Notes: a model not told the origin generated them from the sequence alone. A stretch of 29,422 nt of DNA from Alphaproteobacteria bacterium UBA3768 (GCA_002372315.1 DFFU01000024.1:1-29422), one strand, 5' to 3'; shown: positions 1 through 7,396, counted from the first letter of the stretch. Translations and numbers: made by a program.

Positions 1-1357
1 TATCAAGATAGGGCGTTTCAGCAGGACAACATTTGGGTGTACATGATATGGCACCCTCTGGACAGGTCGCCCATTCTTGACCCGATGGACAACAATGTTC
101 TGATGTACAATTACCCGAAGAACATTGACAATTATAGGAACAAGTGTTTCCATTACCCGTTTTACCTTTGACATTACCATCGTCAACACACGTTCCATTG
201 GAGGTATCACAAATTTTACACTGTGATTCAGAACATGACGGAGTGCATTGTTTTATGCATCCATTTGTTGAATCCCACGTAAATCCCGATGGACATTTAC
301 AATCCGTTTGATCATCGTTGGCTTTCCCCGCAACGCCCCCTGTATTGCTGGTGGAAGTACCAGAATACGCCGAGCAACTGATGAGCTCACATTTAGAATT
401 GTTCCAAAATTTACCACTATCGCAAACACACTTAGAGGAAGTACACATCAAACCTGTTGTTGCCGAATTTTGACATCCACAATTTGCGTGACACGCATTA
501 TTATATGTTGGCAATGATGTTGGACAGCAGTACCCCGAAGTAGTGCAGTTTTCCGAGTCGCATTCGCAATCATCAGAACAAGTTTGTCCGTCAAAAGCCG
601 CATGGTATGAATCATTATTTTCACAACTTCCGTTAATACATTCTTGACACGCGCCACATCCAAAATCACATTCGGGATTTTCCGGATCTGGATCATCATC
701 AGAGCCTGAGCCTCCTCCCGAACCTGAACCTTTACAAGAACCATCTTCCCAGTTTTGCTCTGCAGGACATTTACACTTTGGTTGACTTGGATGAGATCCC
801 CCTGTGTATAGTGTAGATGTGCCAGCAGGGCAATTTGCATCATTCCCATCAAAATGCCACGAACCTGAATCGTTTGTAAGTATATCAAAATGGTATGTGA
901 TGATATTGTTCCCATCACAATCAGCATCTATATACTTAAACCCAACCAACTTATTTGCATCCTCACTTCTTAACCTATTACAAACGTCATCGCTGATGTT
1001 TGTTACCTGTATCCAAAATTCGGGTTCACCACTAACAGTGTCATTTTGTACCGTTAATGTGCTGTTAAAGGGGGCATTATTATCTATACGTTCTTCTGCA
1101 CTCTTTGAATATTTTAATTTAGATAAGCGACGTTCGTCTCTTAAGGCTATAACACGCTCTGCAATCGCTTTGGATTTTGTTCGGGTTTCTGCCGTGCGCC
1201 ACAAACTTATGCTACCCAGCATTATCAAAATACTTATTACCAAAACAAGAATAAGTTCAGTTAGAGTACGACCACGCTCACCTGAATAACTATTTGAATT
1301 ATAATGATTGCTTTGTTTTTTGGTGTTGGGGGTAATTGTATATTCATGCGCAAGCAT
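1..1357 (-). CDS. Cys-rich prepilin-like surface protein, 3' end cut by window edge
   Basis: The frame is open for 452 codons from ATG at 1357 to the left edge, so the C-terminus is missing. A good Shine-Dalgarno (AAGGAGA) precedes the start. The N-terminus is a type IV prepilin-like leader: hydrophilic residues 1-29, then GRTLTEL at 29-35 and a hydrophobic helix to about 52. If cleavage follows Gly29, Glu34 is at the conserved +5 position, but +1 is Arg30 where Phe or Met is usual. Residues 53-190 resemble a pilin-type globular region. From 195 the chain becomes very Cys-rich, broken by a Gly/Ser linker and acidic stretch at about 210-229. Modules of the form CxC-x(4-6)-W-x(4-5)-C recur at 195-208, 310-323 and 353-367, and variants begin CCP at 422 and 443. 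I infer a surface-exposed, disulfide-rich pilus-like protein or adhesin. The protein at 18640-19854 shares the modules. Exact function unknown. Confidence 0.85.
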   Translation of the reverse strand, partial: MLAHEYTITPNTKKQSNHYNSNSYSGERGRTLTELILVLVISILIMLGSISLWRTAETRTKSKAIAERVIALRDERRLSKLKYSKSAEERIDNNAPFNSTLTVQNDTVSGEPEFWIQVTNISDDVCNRLRSEDANKLVGFKYIDADCDGNNIITYHFDILTNDSGSWHFDGNDANCPAGTSTLYTGGSHPSQPKCKCPAEQNWEDGSCKGSGSGGGSGSDDDPDPENPECDFGCGACQECINGSCENNDSYHAAFDGQTCSDDCECDSENCTTSGYCCPTSLPTYNNACHANCGCQNSATTGLMCTSSKCVCDSGKFWNNSKCELISCSAYSGTSTSNTGGVAGKANDDQTDCKCPSGFTWDSTNGCIKQCTPSCSESQCKICDTSNGTCVDDGNVKGKTGNGNTCSYNCQCSSGNCTSEHCCPSGQEWATCPEGAISCTPKCCPAETPYLD

Positions 1358-1375
1358 AGACTTCTCCTTTTCTTC

Positions 1376-1404
1376 TTTCTAGCACAAATAAGAAATCAAG
1401 TCAA
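1376..1404 (-). promoter_or_regulatory. Promoter of the Cys-rich prepilin-like gene
   Basis: On the minus strand TTGACT (1404-1399), a 17-bp spacer and TAGAAA (1381-1376) lie just upstream of the Shine-Dalgarno of the gene starting at 1357. This gives a leader of roughly 12 nt. The rest of the gap up to 1473 holds only a weak AT-rich inverted repeat downstream of the rsmB-like stop. Confidence 0.6.
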
Positions 1405-1473
1405 GGCTAATGATTTGGATATAGCTCTAATAATTCAATGGGAAAGAAAGAAAATATAAAGATTTTTAATAAT

Positions 1474-2550
1474 CTAATAAGCTGTTTTCTGCATAACACA
1501 AAGATAGAAACCATCTGTGTGTGTGCGAGCGGGTGAATAACGTTTTTCCAAAACAATTTTATAGTTGGGATGAGTCTGTAAAAAATTTTCCACCTGCTTT
1601 TCATTTTCATCTGTTGTCAATGAACATGTTGCATAGGACAACTTTCCGCCAAGTTTGACATACGCTTGTGCACGATTTAAAATTTCGCTTTGTGTTCGTG
1701 TAATGTGCTTTAATTGCTTTTCCGTTAAATGCCAACGCATATGGGGGCATCTACGCCAAGTGCCACAACCCGAACAGGGCGCATCTACCAACACATGATC
1801 AAATTTTTTATCAGGTTTTGGCAAAGAAGTTGTGATTTGAATAATTTTAATTTGAGCGCGTGTGGCACGTTTAACTAATTCAAATAATTTTTTGGGTGTA
1901 ATATCATAGGCTTGAATCAATCCTTTATTTTGCATAATTTGGGCCAAAATGAGGGATTTTCCCCCTGCACCTGCGCAAAAATCAAAAACAGAATCCCCAC
2001 TTTTTACCCCGATATCCATTGAAAGTAGTTGTGCGCCCTCATCTTGAATTTCAATACATCCCTTTTTCCATATGGACGTATTTTTTAAATTGGCATAGTT
2101 TTTTAAAATAATACCATAAGGAGATTGCGTGCATGGTTCAACGTTCAAACCTTCTTTTTTCATCTCAGATAGGGTTATATCTCTATTGTCTAGCGCCCGT
2201 AAAATAATGTCTGGTTTTTCTAATAAGGCAGGCAATTCACTTTCAGGAGTGGGTATATGGGATAAAAACCATTCATGAATTTCCCACTGAATATAATAGG
2301 GGGCAGCCGATACATCAGGGAGGCCATTTTCTATAAATTTTTGAACACGTTCTTGCCAATTGTTTTCAGGATAGGCCCATTGTAATCGCGCATAGGCACG
2401 TACCACCCCCCAAGCCTTATCCAAAAAATCCACTTTATCTAAATTCTTATGGTGCGATAAATAATCGTTTATGATATCGCCTATGACCGCTGCTTTGCGA
2501 TCCATCTTATTCATCAAATCAGCAATAAAGTTGATTTCCCGTTCATTCAT
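1474..2550 (-). CDS. rsmB: RsmB/NOL1-type rRNA (cytosine-5) methyltransferase
   Basis: This 358-residue protein is a class I SAM-dependent RNA m5C methyltransferase of the RsmB/NOP2/Sun family, which methylates cytosines in rRNA. The SAM loop FCAGAGGKS is at 191-199. DAPCSG (256-261, Cys259) and YATCS (306-310, Cys309) carry the two cysteines used in release and catalysis. The following GTWRRCPHMRW is typical of the bacterial RsmB group. The helical N-terminal region of about 130 residues is shorter than or unlike the NusB-like domain of E. coli RsmB (429 residues), so the exact rRNA target is uncertain. It is the last gene of rplY-pth-rsmB, and its ATG overlaps the pth stop by 4 nt (ATGA), suggesting translational coupling. 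Confidence 0.88.
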   Translation of the reverse strand: MNEREINFIADLMNKMDRKAAVIGDIINDYLSHHKNLDKVDFLDKAWGVVRAYARLQWAYPENNWQERVQKFIENGLPDVSAAPYYIQWEIHEWFLSHIPTPESELPALLEKPDIILRALDNRDITLSEMKKEGLNVEPCTQSPYGIILKNYANLKNTSIWKKGCIEIQDEGAQLLSMDIGVKSGDSVFDFCAGAGGKSLILAQIMQNKGLIQAYDITPKKLFELVKRATRAQIKIIQITTSLPKPDKKFDHVLVDAPCSGCGTWRRCPHMRWHLTEKQLKHITRTQSEILNRAQAYVKLGGKLSYATCSLTTDENEKQVENFLQTHPNYKIVLEKRYSPARTHTDGFYLCVMQKTAY

Positions 2551-3098
2551 TGTAATTTATTCATGAAGCCAGACATGTCCTTTTTTAAGAGCAAGGGCGT
2601 ATTTTCGGCTATTTTTTCAAACAAACAGTTTAAAATATTCTGATCTTCTTGAGAAGGTTTTCCCAACACATAATCAGCCGTATCTATCATTTTATTTTTA
2701 CCAATACCAATGCGCACACGCATATAGTCTGGGCCAATATGACTATCTATATTTTTGATACCATTATGCCCACCACTGCCACCGGCAATTTTAACTTTTA
2801 CCTTACCTACGGGTAAATCCAAATCATCATGAAGAACAATCACATTTTCGGCGGGAATTTTATAAAAAGTCATAACGCTTTGTACAGATTCACCCGATAA
2901 ATTCATGTAAGTCTCTGGTTTTAGGATTAAGCATTTTTCTCCTTCTATATTTCCCCGCGCCACTTGACCTTTATGTTCAGATTTAAAAGCATCAAAGCAA
3001 AAGCGGCGGACAATTTCGTCCACCGCCTGATAACCCATATTGTGGCGAGTTTTTGCATATTCCGTACCCGGATTGCCCAAGCCCACCAACAATTTCAT
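2547..3098 (-). CDS. pth: Peptidyl-tRNA hydrolase
   Basis: Pth cleaves the ester bond of peptidyl-tRNA released from stalled ribosomes and so recycles tRNA. At 183 residues it has normal length. The N-terminus has the family signature GLGNPG (6-11) and the catalytic His19 in TRHNMG. Further marks are KPETYMNLSG with the substrate-binding Asn, LHDDLDLP with the Asp that orients the catalytic His, and GGSGGHNG(I/L)K. Its ATG shares one base with the rplY stop (TAATG). The GAGGAG that encodes Glu-Glu near the end of rplY serves as its Shine-Dalgarno. rplY-pth is a common bacterial gene pair. Confidence 0.97.
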   Translation of the reverse strand: MKLLVGLGNPGTEYAKTRHNMGYQAVDEIVRRFCFDAFKSEHKGQVARGNIEGEKCLILKPETYMNLSGESVQSVMTFYKIPAENVIVLHDDLDLPVGKVKVKIAGGSGGHNGIKNIDSHIGPDYMRVRIGIGKNKMIDTADYVLGKPSQEDQNILNCLFEKIAENTPLLLKKDMSGFMNKLQ

Positions 3099-3775
3099 TA
3101 TTTTTTCTCCTCAGTCTTTGATGCATCCGCTGCAGGTGCTGTTGCATCCGCTGCTGGGGCTGCTGCATCCGCTGCTGGAGCTGTTGCAGCAGGAGTTGTT
3201 TCCTTAATTTCTTCTTGAGGTGTTACCACAGAAGCCACAGTAAAGTCTTCTTTTGCGGATAACTTCACACCTTCTGGCAACTGAATGTCAAAAGCGTTAA
3301 AGGTATCTCCAATTTCAGCCTTAGACAAATCCAAAGTAAAGGATTCAGGAATGTTGTCAGGTGTACATTTTACTTCAACTGTACGATGCACGATGTTTAA
3401 CACACCACCCTTCTTAAAGCCAGGGGCGACATCTTCACCAATAAATTGCAAAGGAATATCCAAAGTCAATATAGATGTCTTGGAAATTCTTAAAAAGTCG
3501 GCATGAATGGGGCGATTGGACACAGGATGTTTTTGAATATCTTGGCACAAAACCAAATGTTTATCTTTGCCATCCACATTGATTTCATATTGACGAGTCC
3601 AAAGACCTTTTTTATTCATTTCAGCCACTAAAAACTTTTCTTCAATGGCAATCATTTCGGGGGCTAATTTATCCCCATAAACCACGGCAGGAACAAACCC
3701 CTTAAGACGAATTGCCCGAGAGGCCCCCTTACCAGCTTTTTCACGCTTTGTAGCGTTTAAAGATACTGTTTTCAT
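3098..3775 (-). CDS. rplY: 50S ribosomal protein L25 (Ctc/TL5 form)
   Basis: This 225-residue protein is the long TL5/Ctc form of L25, which binds 5S rRNA in the large subunit. The N-terminal L25 domain starts with a short basic stretch and contains VPAVVYG and HPVSNRPIHADFLRIS. The C-terminal beta domain contains the HRTVEVKC region and ends near VTPQEE. A low-complexity tail of about 33 residues follows, built of AAD(A/T)xAP units and ending TEEKK; it is encoded by a 21-bp tandem repeat. The gene starts at ATG 3775 after AAAAGGATTATAA. It heads rplY-pth-rsmB, has its own consensus-like promoter at 3859-3887, and has a leader with two hairpins. Confidence 0.95.
   Translation of the reverse strand: MKTVSLNATKREKAGKGASRAIRLKGFVPAVVYGDKLAPEMIAIEEKFLVAEMNKKGLWTRQYEINVDGKDKHLVLCQDIQKHPVSNRPIHADFLRISKTSILTLDIPLQFIGEDVAPGFKKGGVLNIVHRTVEVKCTPDNIPESFTLDLSKAEIGDTFNAFDIQLPEGVKLSAKEDFTVASVVTPQEEIKETTPAATAPAADAAAPAADATAPAADASKTEEKK
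3123..3185 (-). repeat. Three 21-bp tandem repeats in the rplY tail
   Basis: Three adjacent 21-bp units (3123-3143, 3144-3164, 3165-3185) differ at only a few bases. Each encodes one seven-residue AADAxAP-type unit of the L25 tail. Copy number is an obvious site for slippage between strains. The tail probably lies outside the folded L25/TL5 domains. Confidence 0.85.
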
Positions 3776-3800
3776 TTATAATCCTTTTGTTAAAATTTAA

Positions 3801-3849
3801 AAAGTTTTCCCTCCAGGGGTGAAAAACTTTATCTGTGTCCCGTGACACA
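3801..3849 (-). promoter_or_regulatory. Structured 5' leader of rplY with two hairpins
   Basis: The transcript from the 3859-3887 promoter would carry two stems before rplY. The first is TGTGTC/GACACA (3834-3839 with 3844-3849; loop CCGT). The second pairs 3815-3830 with 3801-3812: AAAGTTTT and AAAACTTT arms, with CCC/GGG next to a tight loop and a small bulge. In the mRNA sense the second stem ends in a short U-rich stretch, so it could act as an intrinsic attenuator. The structures are visible; regulation by L25 or another factor is inference. Confidence 0.45.
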
Positions 3850-3858
3850 AACAACTTT

Positions 3859-3887
3859 ATTATACACAATTTTTTTTGTTTTTTCAA
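3859..3887 (-). promoter_or_regulatory. Promoter of rplY-pth-rsmB
   Basis: On the minus strand TTGAAA (3887-3882), an exact 17-bp spacer and a perfect TATAAT (3864-3859). The predicted start is near 3852, giving a leader of about 75 nt. Confidence 0.75.
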
Positions 3888-3901
3888 TAAAAATTTTACG
3901 C

Positions 3902-3931
3902 TTTACTTTTAAAGTGCTGGATTTTTAATAT
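3902..3931 (+). promoter_or_regulatory. Possible promoter of the cytidylate-kinase-like gene
   Basis: TTTACT (3902-3907), 18-bp spacer, TAATAT (3926-3931). Both boxes are imperfect. The position is right for the gene starting at 3967, and the -35 is 14 bp from the divergent rplY -35. Confidence 0.35.
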
Positions 3932-3966
3932 GTTTTTTGCTAATGTTTTTGCAAAAGGAGAAGAAT

Positions 3967-4500
3967 ATGCACTATACAACGATTACAATTTCGGGACAAT
4001 TGGGTAGTGGAAAATCCACAATCACAAAACTTTTATCGGATAAATTGGGTTGGGCAAATTATTCAACGGGGTATGTTCAACGCTTGATTGCCAAAAAATA
4101 TGGTATATCGACATTGGAATTAAATCAACGCGCTATATCGGATAAAACCATTGATGAAGAAATTGATGCTGTATTTAAAAATCCCCCTTGGAAAAATCAG
4201 CCTTGCGTGGTGGATAGTCGTTTGGCTTTTCACTTTATGCCTAATTCATTTAAGGTGTGTTTGCGTGTGGACCCGAAGGTTGCAGCCGAACGTGTGTTTA
4301 AGGCAAATCGCGCTACAGAACGTTATTCCTCAGTTGAACAAGCACAAGATTATTTGCAAAAACGTCGCCAATATGAACAGGCTCATTTTATGAAAAATTA
4401 TGGGTTGAATATCGATCAGGATAACTTATTTGATTTAATTATTGATACCACCCATCAAACACCAGATGAAATTTGCCAAAAAATTATTTCAGCACTTTAA
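3967..4500 (+). CDS. Cytidylate-kinase-like P-loop kinase
   Basis: This 177-residue protein begins TITISGQLGSGKST, a P-loop (Walker A GQLGSGKS). The rest fits the short CMP/dCMP kinase-like family (archaeal cytidylate kinase type) that phosphorylates nucleoside monophosphates. Supporting features are a YSTGYVQR stretch in the NMP-binding position, CVVDSRLAF, which resembles the 'DGR' segment of CMP kinases, and RATERYSS, which is lid-like. I chose ATG 3967 because AAAAGGAGAAG sits just before it; an in-frame ATG 30 bases upstream overlaps that Shine-Dalgarno. It is much shorter than classic bacterial Cmk, so it may be a second enzyme or have another substrate. The stop overlaps the convergent gene's stop by 4 nt. 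Confidence 0.75.
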   Translation: MHYTTITISGQLGSGKSTITKLLSDKLGWANYSTGYVQRLIAKKYGISTLELNQRAISDKTIDEEIDAVFKNPPWKNQPCVVDSRLAFHFMPNSFKVCLRVDPKVAAERVFKANRATERYSSVEQAQDYLQKRRQYEQAHFMKNYGLNIDQDNLFDLIIDTTHQTPDEICQKIISAL

Positions 4501-5252
4501 TCTCTGCTTCTTTGGTGTTTGGAACGAACACGCATCATCATATCCATCATATGATTGAGTTGGTTCCGCCGAATAAAATCATTTTGTTCAGCTGTTTTTT
4601 CATATTCTCTGTCTGCTTCATACAGTAACGCACGAAAATTTTTCAGCATATTTTGATCTTGTGGTAAACTTTTAAATTGATTTAAAAAATTTTTGAGCCG
4701 TGCTGGATTTTCCAAAATAGATACCAACATACCTTTTTCGGATGCATCTACCACCTGAAATAAATTGCTGAGTAAAGTCCGAGTCATGCCATCCATAGGT
4801 GGATCTGTATCGTCACCTACCATATTTAACAATTTAATAAAAGTTTGTGTTTCCTGAGAAAGATAGCGTTTCTGACTTTCTTGGTGTAATCGTAAAACTT
4901 CTGTAAACAAAGAAACAGGGGTAATTCTTTTTTGGGGTGAAAAGTGTAATTGAAAACCTTCTTTTGAAAGAGTATCAACGATAAAACGTTGATCATTGGA
5001 CTTCATCTGTAAAAAAGCATTTTTTAAATCTGCAATTCGATTTTGCTGTGTATCCAAAAGTCCAAGTCCTGTTTTGATGGTGTCTTGTTTTTCACCCAAA
5101 CAAAAAGCACATTTTTGAACCCGACGTGCCATGGTCATTGCTAAAAAAGTTTCATACTGATTGCAGTAAAAGGGCATTGTGTTCGGTAAAAAAGACCTTA
5201 CCGCCAAAAAAGGACAATTTACAGGACATAAAACTTCTTTTTCTTTTTGCAT
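4497..5252 (-). CDS. Unknown protein with N-terminal cysteine cluster
   Basis: A 251-residue protein that I do not recognise. The first 51 residues contain five cysteines (9, 13, 30, 48, 51) in the order C-x3-C-x16-C-x17-C-x2-C, ending in CAFC. This looks like a zinc or iron-sulfur site, but no known family is evident. The rest is predicted mostly helical and hydrophilic, with no signal peptide or membrane segment. The C-terminus is basic (RSKHQRSRD). The start at 5252 has no clear Shine-Dalgarno; only about 13 nt would separate it from a start of transcription set by TATAAA at 5277-5272. Function unknown; a cytoplasmic metal-binding protein is the most that can be inferred. Confidence 0.7.
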   Translation of the reverse strand: MQKEKEVLCPVNCPFLAVRSFLPNTMPFYCNQYETFLAMTMARRVQKCAFCLGEKQDTIKTGLGLLDTQQNRIADLKNAFLQMKSNDQRFIVDTLSKEGFQLHFSPQKRITPVSLFTEVLRLHQESQKRYLSQETQTFIKLLNMVGDDTDPPMDGMTRTLLSNLFQVVDASEKGMLVSILENPARLKNFLNQFKSLPQDQNMLKNFRALLYEADREYEKTAEQNDFIRRNQLNHMMDMMMRVRSKHQRSRD

Positions 5253-5258
5253 ATTTTG

Positions 5259-5271
5259 ACTGTGCCACAGT
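5259..5271. promoter_or_regulatory. Perfect 13-bp palindrome at a predicted transcription start
   Basis: ACTGTG-C-CACAGT is an uninterrupted inverted repeat around one central base. It lies between a TATAAA box (5277-5272, minus strand) and the start codon at 5252, covering the expected +1. It could be an operator or a tiny mRNA hairpin. No -35 box was convincing. Confidence 0.35.
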
Positions 5272-5321
5272 TTTATAAAAAAAGCAATCCCAAAAATTAT
5301 TTAAAAAGTGTAAAATTTATG

Positions 5322-5350
5322 TTGCTTTTTTGTAAAATAAAGTTTATAAG
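5322..5350 (+). promoter_or_regulatory. Promoter of the lipoprotein-pal block
   Basis: TTGCTT (5322-5327), 17-bp spacer, TATAAG (5345-5350). The predicted start is near 5357, 36 nt before the lipoprotein ATG at 5393. Confidence 0.55.
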
Positions 5351-5392
5351 GAAATAAAAAAGTCTGTTTTTACAATTAAAAAGGAGGATAAA

Positions 5393-6028
5393 ATGGATAA
5401 AAGATGTGGCGTTTTGATTGCCTGTATTTTATTGGGGGGATGCATTGGGCATGAAACAAATTTTCAAGCGTCTCAGGAAGAACGGGATGCGATGCTTTTG
5501 AATAAGCGTATGAAAGAAGGGTGTCAATTTGTTCGCGACCAAGATGCCTATCGCGAATGCTTATTGAATACCTATTACTCCCAATATCCAAAGGGTTATA
5601 GAACAGCTGAGTTATCTGATGGTGAGCCAATTGCTATTGTCAGTGAGGCGAGAGCTTCGTCCTGCACTGGTACTCAAAATCAAAGAATGGTCAATCAGGT
5701 TGCCCCATTGCCTTCTGTTGGTCCTCAGATTATTCCTTATTCTACAAGAGAAGTGACTACAACAGATTCTGTTTATACGCACGATTATGTGATGCCTCAG
5801 GCAACAGTTGTTAAAACGCAAGAGGTCGTTGCTCAAGTTCCTGTGGAACAGCCTTTGCCTGTGGTGCAACCGGTGGTAATGCCACAACCTGTGCAGACTC
5901 CTATTCCTCAACAAGATCCTACTTGGTGGGAGAACTATCAACAAAATCGGACAGCGCCAGTGGTATCAAAGCCAGTTTGTCCGTGTCCGGATCCCAATGA
6001 TCCTTGTCCACAATGCTTTGAAAAATAA
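5393..6028 (+). CDS. Unknown Pro/Gln/Val-rich lipoprotein upstream of pal
   Basis: A 211-residue protein with a lipoprotein signal: short charged start, hydrophobic core, and lipobox LLGGC with the acylated Cys at 17. After a charged helical part with Cys44 and Cys55, residues from about 70 are low in structure and rich in Pro, Gln and Val (QPVVMPQPVQTPIPQQ). The chain ends in a Cys/Pro cluster (CPCPDPNDPCPQC). It is preceded by AAAAAGGAGG and followed by pal after 34 nt with no clear terminator, so co-transcription is likely. tolB would commonly be found at this position. I infer an outer-membrane-anchored envelope protein with a spacer-like region; no family is recognised. Confidence 0.8.
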   Translation: MDKRCGVLIACILLGGCIGHETNFQASQEERDAMLLNKRMKEGCQFVRDQDAYRECLLNTYYSQYPKGYRTAELSDGEPIAIVSEARASSCTGTQNQRMVNQVAPLPSVGPQIIPYSTREVTTTDSVYTHDYVMPQATVVKTQEVVAQVPVEQPLPVVQPVVMPQPVQTPIPQQDPTWWENYQQNRTAPVVSKPVCPCPDPNDPCPQCFEK

Positions 6029-6062
6029 AAAGTTTGTTAAATAATCAAAAAAGGAGAAAAAA

Positions 6063-6554
6063 ATGAAAAAAATTTTATTATCAGCAACATGCGCTTTATT
6101 GTTAGCAGCTTGTTCATCTGTTCAAAATGGGGCCGATATTTATGGTAATGGTCAAGGTGGATGGAATGACAATGTAAATATTTCTGATTTAGATGCGACA
6201 GCCAATACAAAGGCTTTTCACAAAGAGACACCAGATGCCGTTTATTTCAGATTGAACAGCTCTGCTTTGGATGCTCAATCAAAAGCAGATTTAAAGGCTC
6301 AGGCTGAATGGTTAAAAGCACATCCAAAGGCTTTGGCCGTGGTAGAAGGTCGTTGTGATGAGCGTGGTACTCGTGAATATAACTTAGCCTTAGGTGATCG
6401 CCGTGCGAACATTGCGCGTAACTATTTAATTTCTCAAGGGGTTGAAGCTCAACGCATTCGGACAATTTCTTATGGTAAGGATAAGCCCGTTGTTTTGGGA
6501 TCGGATGAGGAATCTTGGGCCAAAAATCGTTCGGCAACAACCGTTGCTTACTAA
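6063..6554 (+). CDS. pal: Peptidoglycan-associated lipoprotein Pal
   Basis: Pal is the outer-membrane lipoprotein of the Tol-Pal system; it binds peptidoglycan and links the outer membrane to the wall during division. At 163 residues it has typical length. The signal ends in lipobox LLAAC (Cys17). A flexible linker of about 40 residues leads to the OmpA-like domain: VYFRLNSSALDAQSK, VEGRCDERGTREYN, and LGDRRANIARNYL, the peptidoglycan-binding helix with the conserved Asp and Arg. It ends near RSATTVAY, as Pal proteins do. Strong Shine-Dalgarno AAAAAAGGAGAA. The neighbours cpoB, tilS and ftsH are the usual alphaproteobacterial order; tolQRAB are not in the window. Confidence 0.96.
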   Translation: MKKILLSATCALLLAACSSVQNGADIYGNGQGGWNDNVNISDLDATANTKAFHKETPDAVYFRLNSSALDAQSKADLKAQAEWLKAHPKALAVVEGRCDERGTREYNLALGDRRANIARNYLISQGVEAQRIRTISYGKDKPVVLGSDEESWAKNRSATTVAY

Positions 6555-6560
6555 AAAAAC

Positions 6561-6588
6561 TTGACTTTTTTCCCCTGATGGTTATGCT
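6561..6588 (+). promoter_or_regulatory. Candidate promoter of cpoB-tilS-ftsH inside a terminator hairpin
   Basis: TTGACT (6561-6566), 16-bp spacer, TATGCT (6583-6588). The -10 lies in the loop of the terminator at 6572-6606, so a transcript starting near 6595 would lack the 5' arm of the stem. The -10 matches TATAAT at four of six bases. Confidence 0.4.
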
Positions 6589-6606
6589 ACTCATCAGGGG
6601 CGTTTT
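6572..6606 (+). terminator. Rho-independent terminator after pal
   Basis: Perfect 9-bp stem CCCCTGATG (6572-6580) / CATCAGGGG (6592-6600), 11-nt loop, then CGTTTTT. It ends only 16 nt before the chosen cpoB start, so it separates pal from cpoB or attenuates read-through. Confidence 0.8.
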
Positions 6607-6622
6607 TATGAGGGAAGATAGT

Positions 6623-7396
6623 ATGCGTTTGAAAAAAATATGTTTTGTGATGTGTTTTATGTCTTGTATCGCTCAGGCGGATCCACAAATAGAAATGATG
6701 CAGGATAAGCTGGATCGGTTAGAGGCTGAATTAGCTTTGGTACAACGTAAAATTTATCAACAACCTTCTGCCCAAAATCAACGCATTGAAAAGCCCACGA
6801 ACATAGATGAGTTTTACGCCCAGATTGACAATCAAAATCAGGTTATTCAAGATTTAACTTCTCAAGTTGAAGAATTATCTCACCATTTGGATACATTGTC
6901 TGATCAATTGAAACGAATGCAACAAGATACTGATTTTCGCTTTAATAATCTGAATGAAAATAAAATTCCAAAAGAAGATGACAGAGTATCCAAAGCCATT
7001 GAAAATAAGGTGTCCGACAAGGAAGCCTATGAAAATGCATATAATCTGTTAAAAGAGGGACAATATGAGCAGGCCGAACAGTCTTTTTTATCATTTATGG
7101 AAAAATATTCAGATTCCACCTTATTGGGTAATGCCAATTATTGGTTGGGCGAAAGTTATTACGCACGTCAACAGTGGCCAGAGGCAGCGGGATTATTTGC
7201 AGATGGATTTACCAAATATAAGGATAACGTCAAGGCACCAGACAGTATGTTTAAATTAGGCTTAACAATGAAGCAGATGGATAAAACAAAAGAAGCATGC
7301 ACTGCTTTTAAAAATCTGACCAAAGAATTTAAAAATTTGTCGGATAATTTGAAAAAACGCTCAGACCAGGAAATCAAGGAACTCAAATGTCCCTGA
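6623..7396 (+). CDS. cpoB: Tol-Pal cell division coordinator CpoB (YbgF)
   Basis: CpoB is the periplasmic partner of Tol-Pal that couples outer-membrane constriction with septal wall synthesis. With start 6623 the protein has 257 residues and a clear signal peptide (MRLKKICFVMCFMSCIAQA, cut before DPQ). AGGGA lies 10 nt upstream; an in-frame ATG at 6608 abuts the terminator and would spoil the signal. An N-terminal coiled coil, rich in Gln and Leu (about 25-110), is followed by the TPR-like YbgF domain: YNLLKEGQYEQAEQSF, NYWLGESYYARQQW and MFKLGLTMKQM. It ends in ELKCP. The last 10 nt overlap tilS. Confidence 0.92.
   Translation: MRLKKICFVMCFMSCIAQADPQIEMMQDKLDRLEAELALVQRKIYQQPSAQNQRIEKPTNIDEFYAQIDNQNQVIQDLTSQVEELSHHLDTLSDQLKRMQQDTDFRFNNLNENKIPKEDDRVSKAIENKVSDKEAYENAYNLLKEGQYEQAEQSFLSFMEKYSDSTLLGNANYWLGESYYARQQWPEAAGLFADGFTKYKDNVKAPDSMFKLGLTMKQMDKTKEACTAFKNLTKEFKNLSDNLKKRSDQEIKELKCP

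Noticed and set aside
448..927. Open frame of 159 codons on the minus strand and one of 161 codons on the plus strand (804-1289)
   Set aside because: Both lie inside the real Cys-rich prepilin-like gene, which is open in another frame from 1357 to the window edge and has the Shine-Dalgarno and leader peptide.
1450..1485. Inverted repeat AGATT/AATCT after the rsmB-like gene as a terminator
   Set aside because: The stem is only 5 AT-rich pairs with a poor U-run; too weak to call.
2964..3218. Plus-strand frame with Ala/Gly-rich repeats opposite rplY
   Set aside because: It is the mirror of the 21-bp repeat that encodes the L25 tail; it has no ribosome site and the opposite-strand genes are certain.
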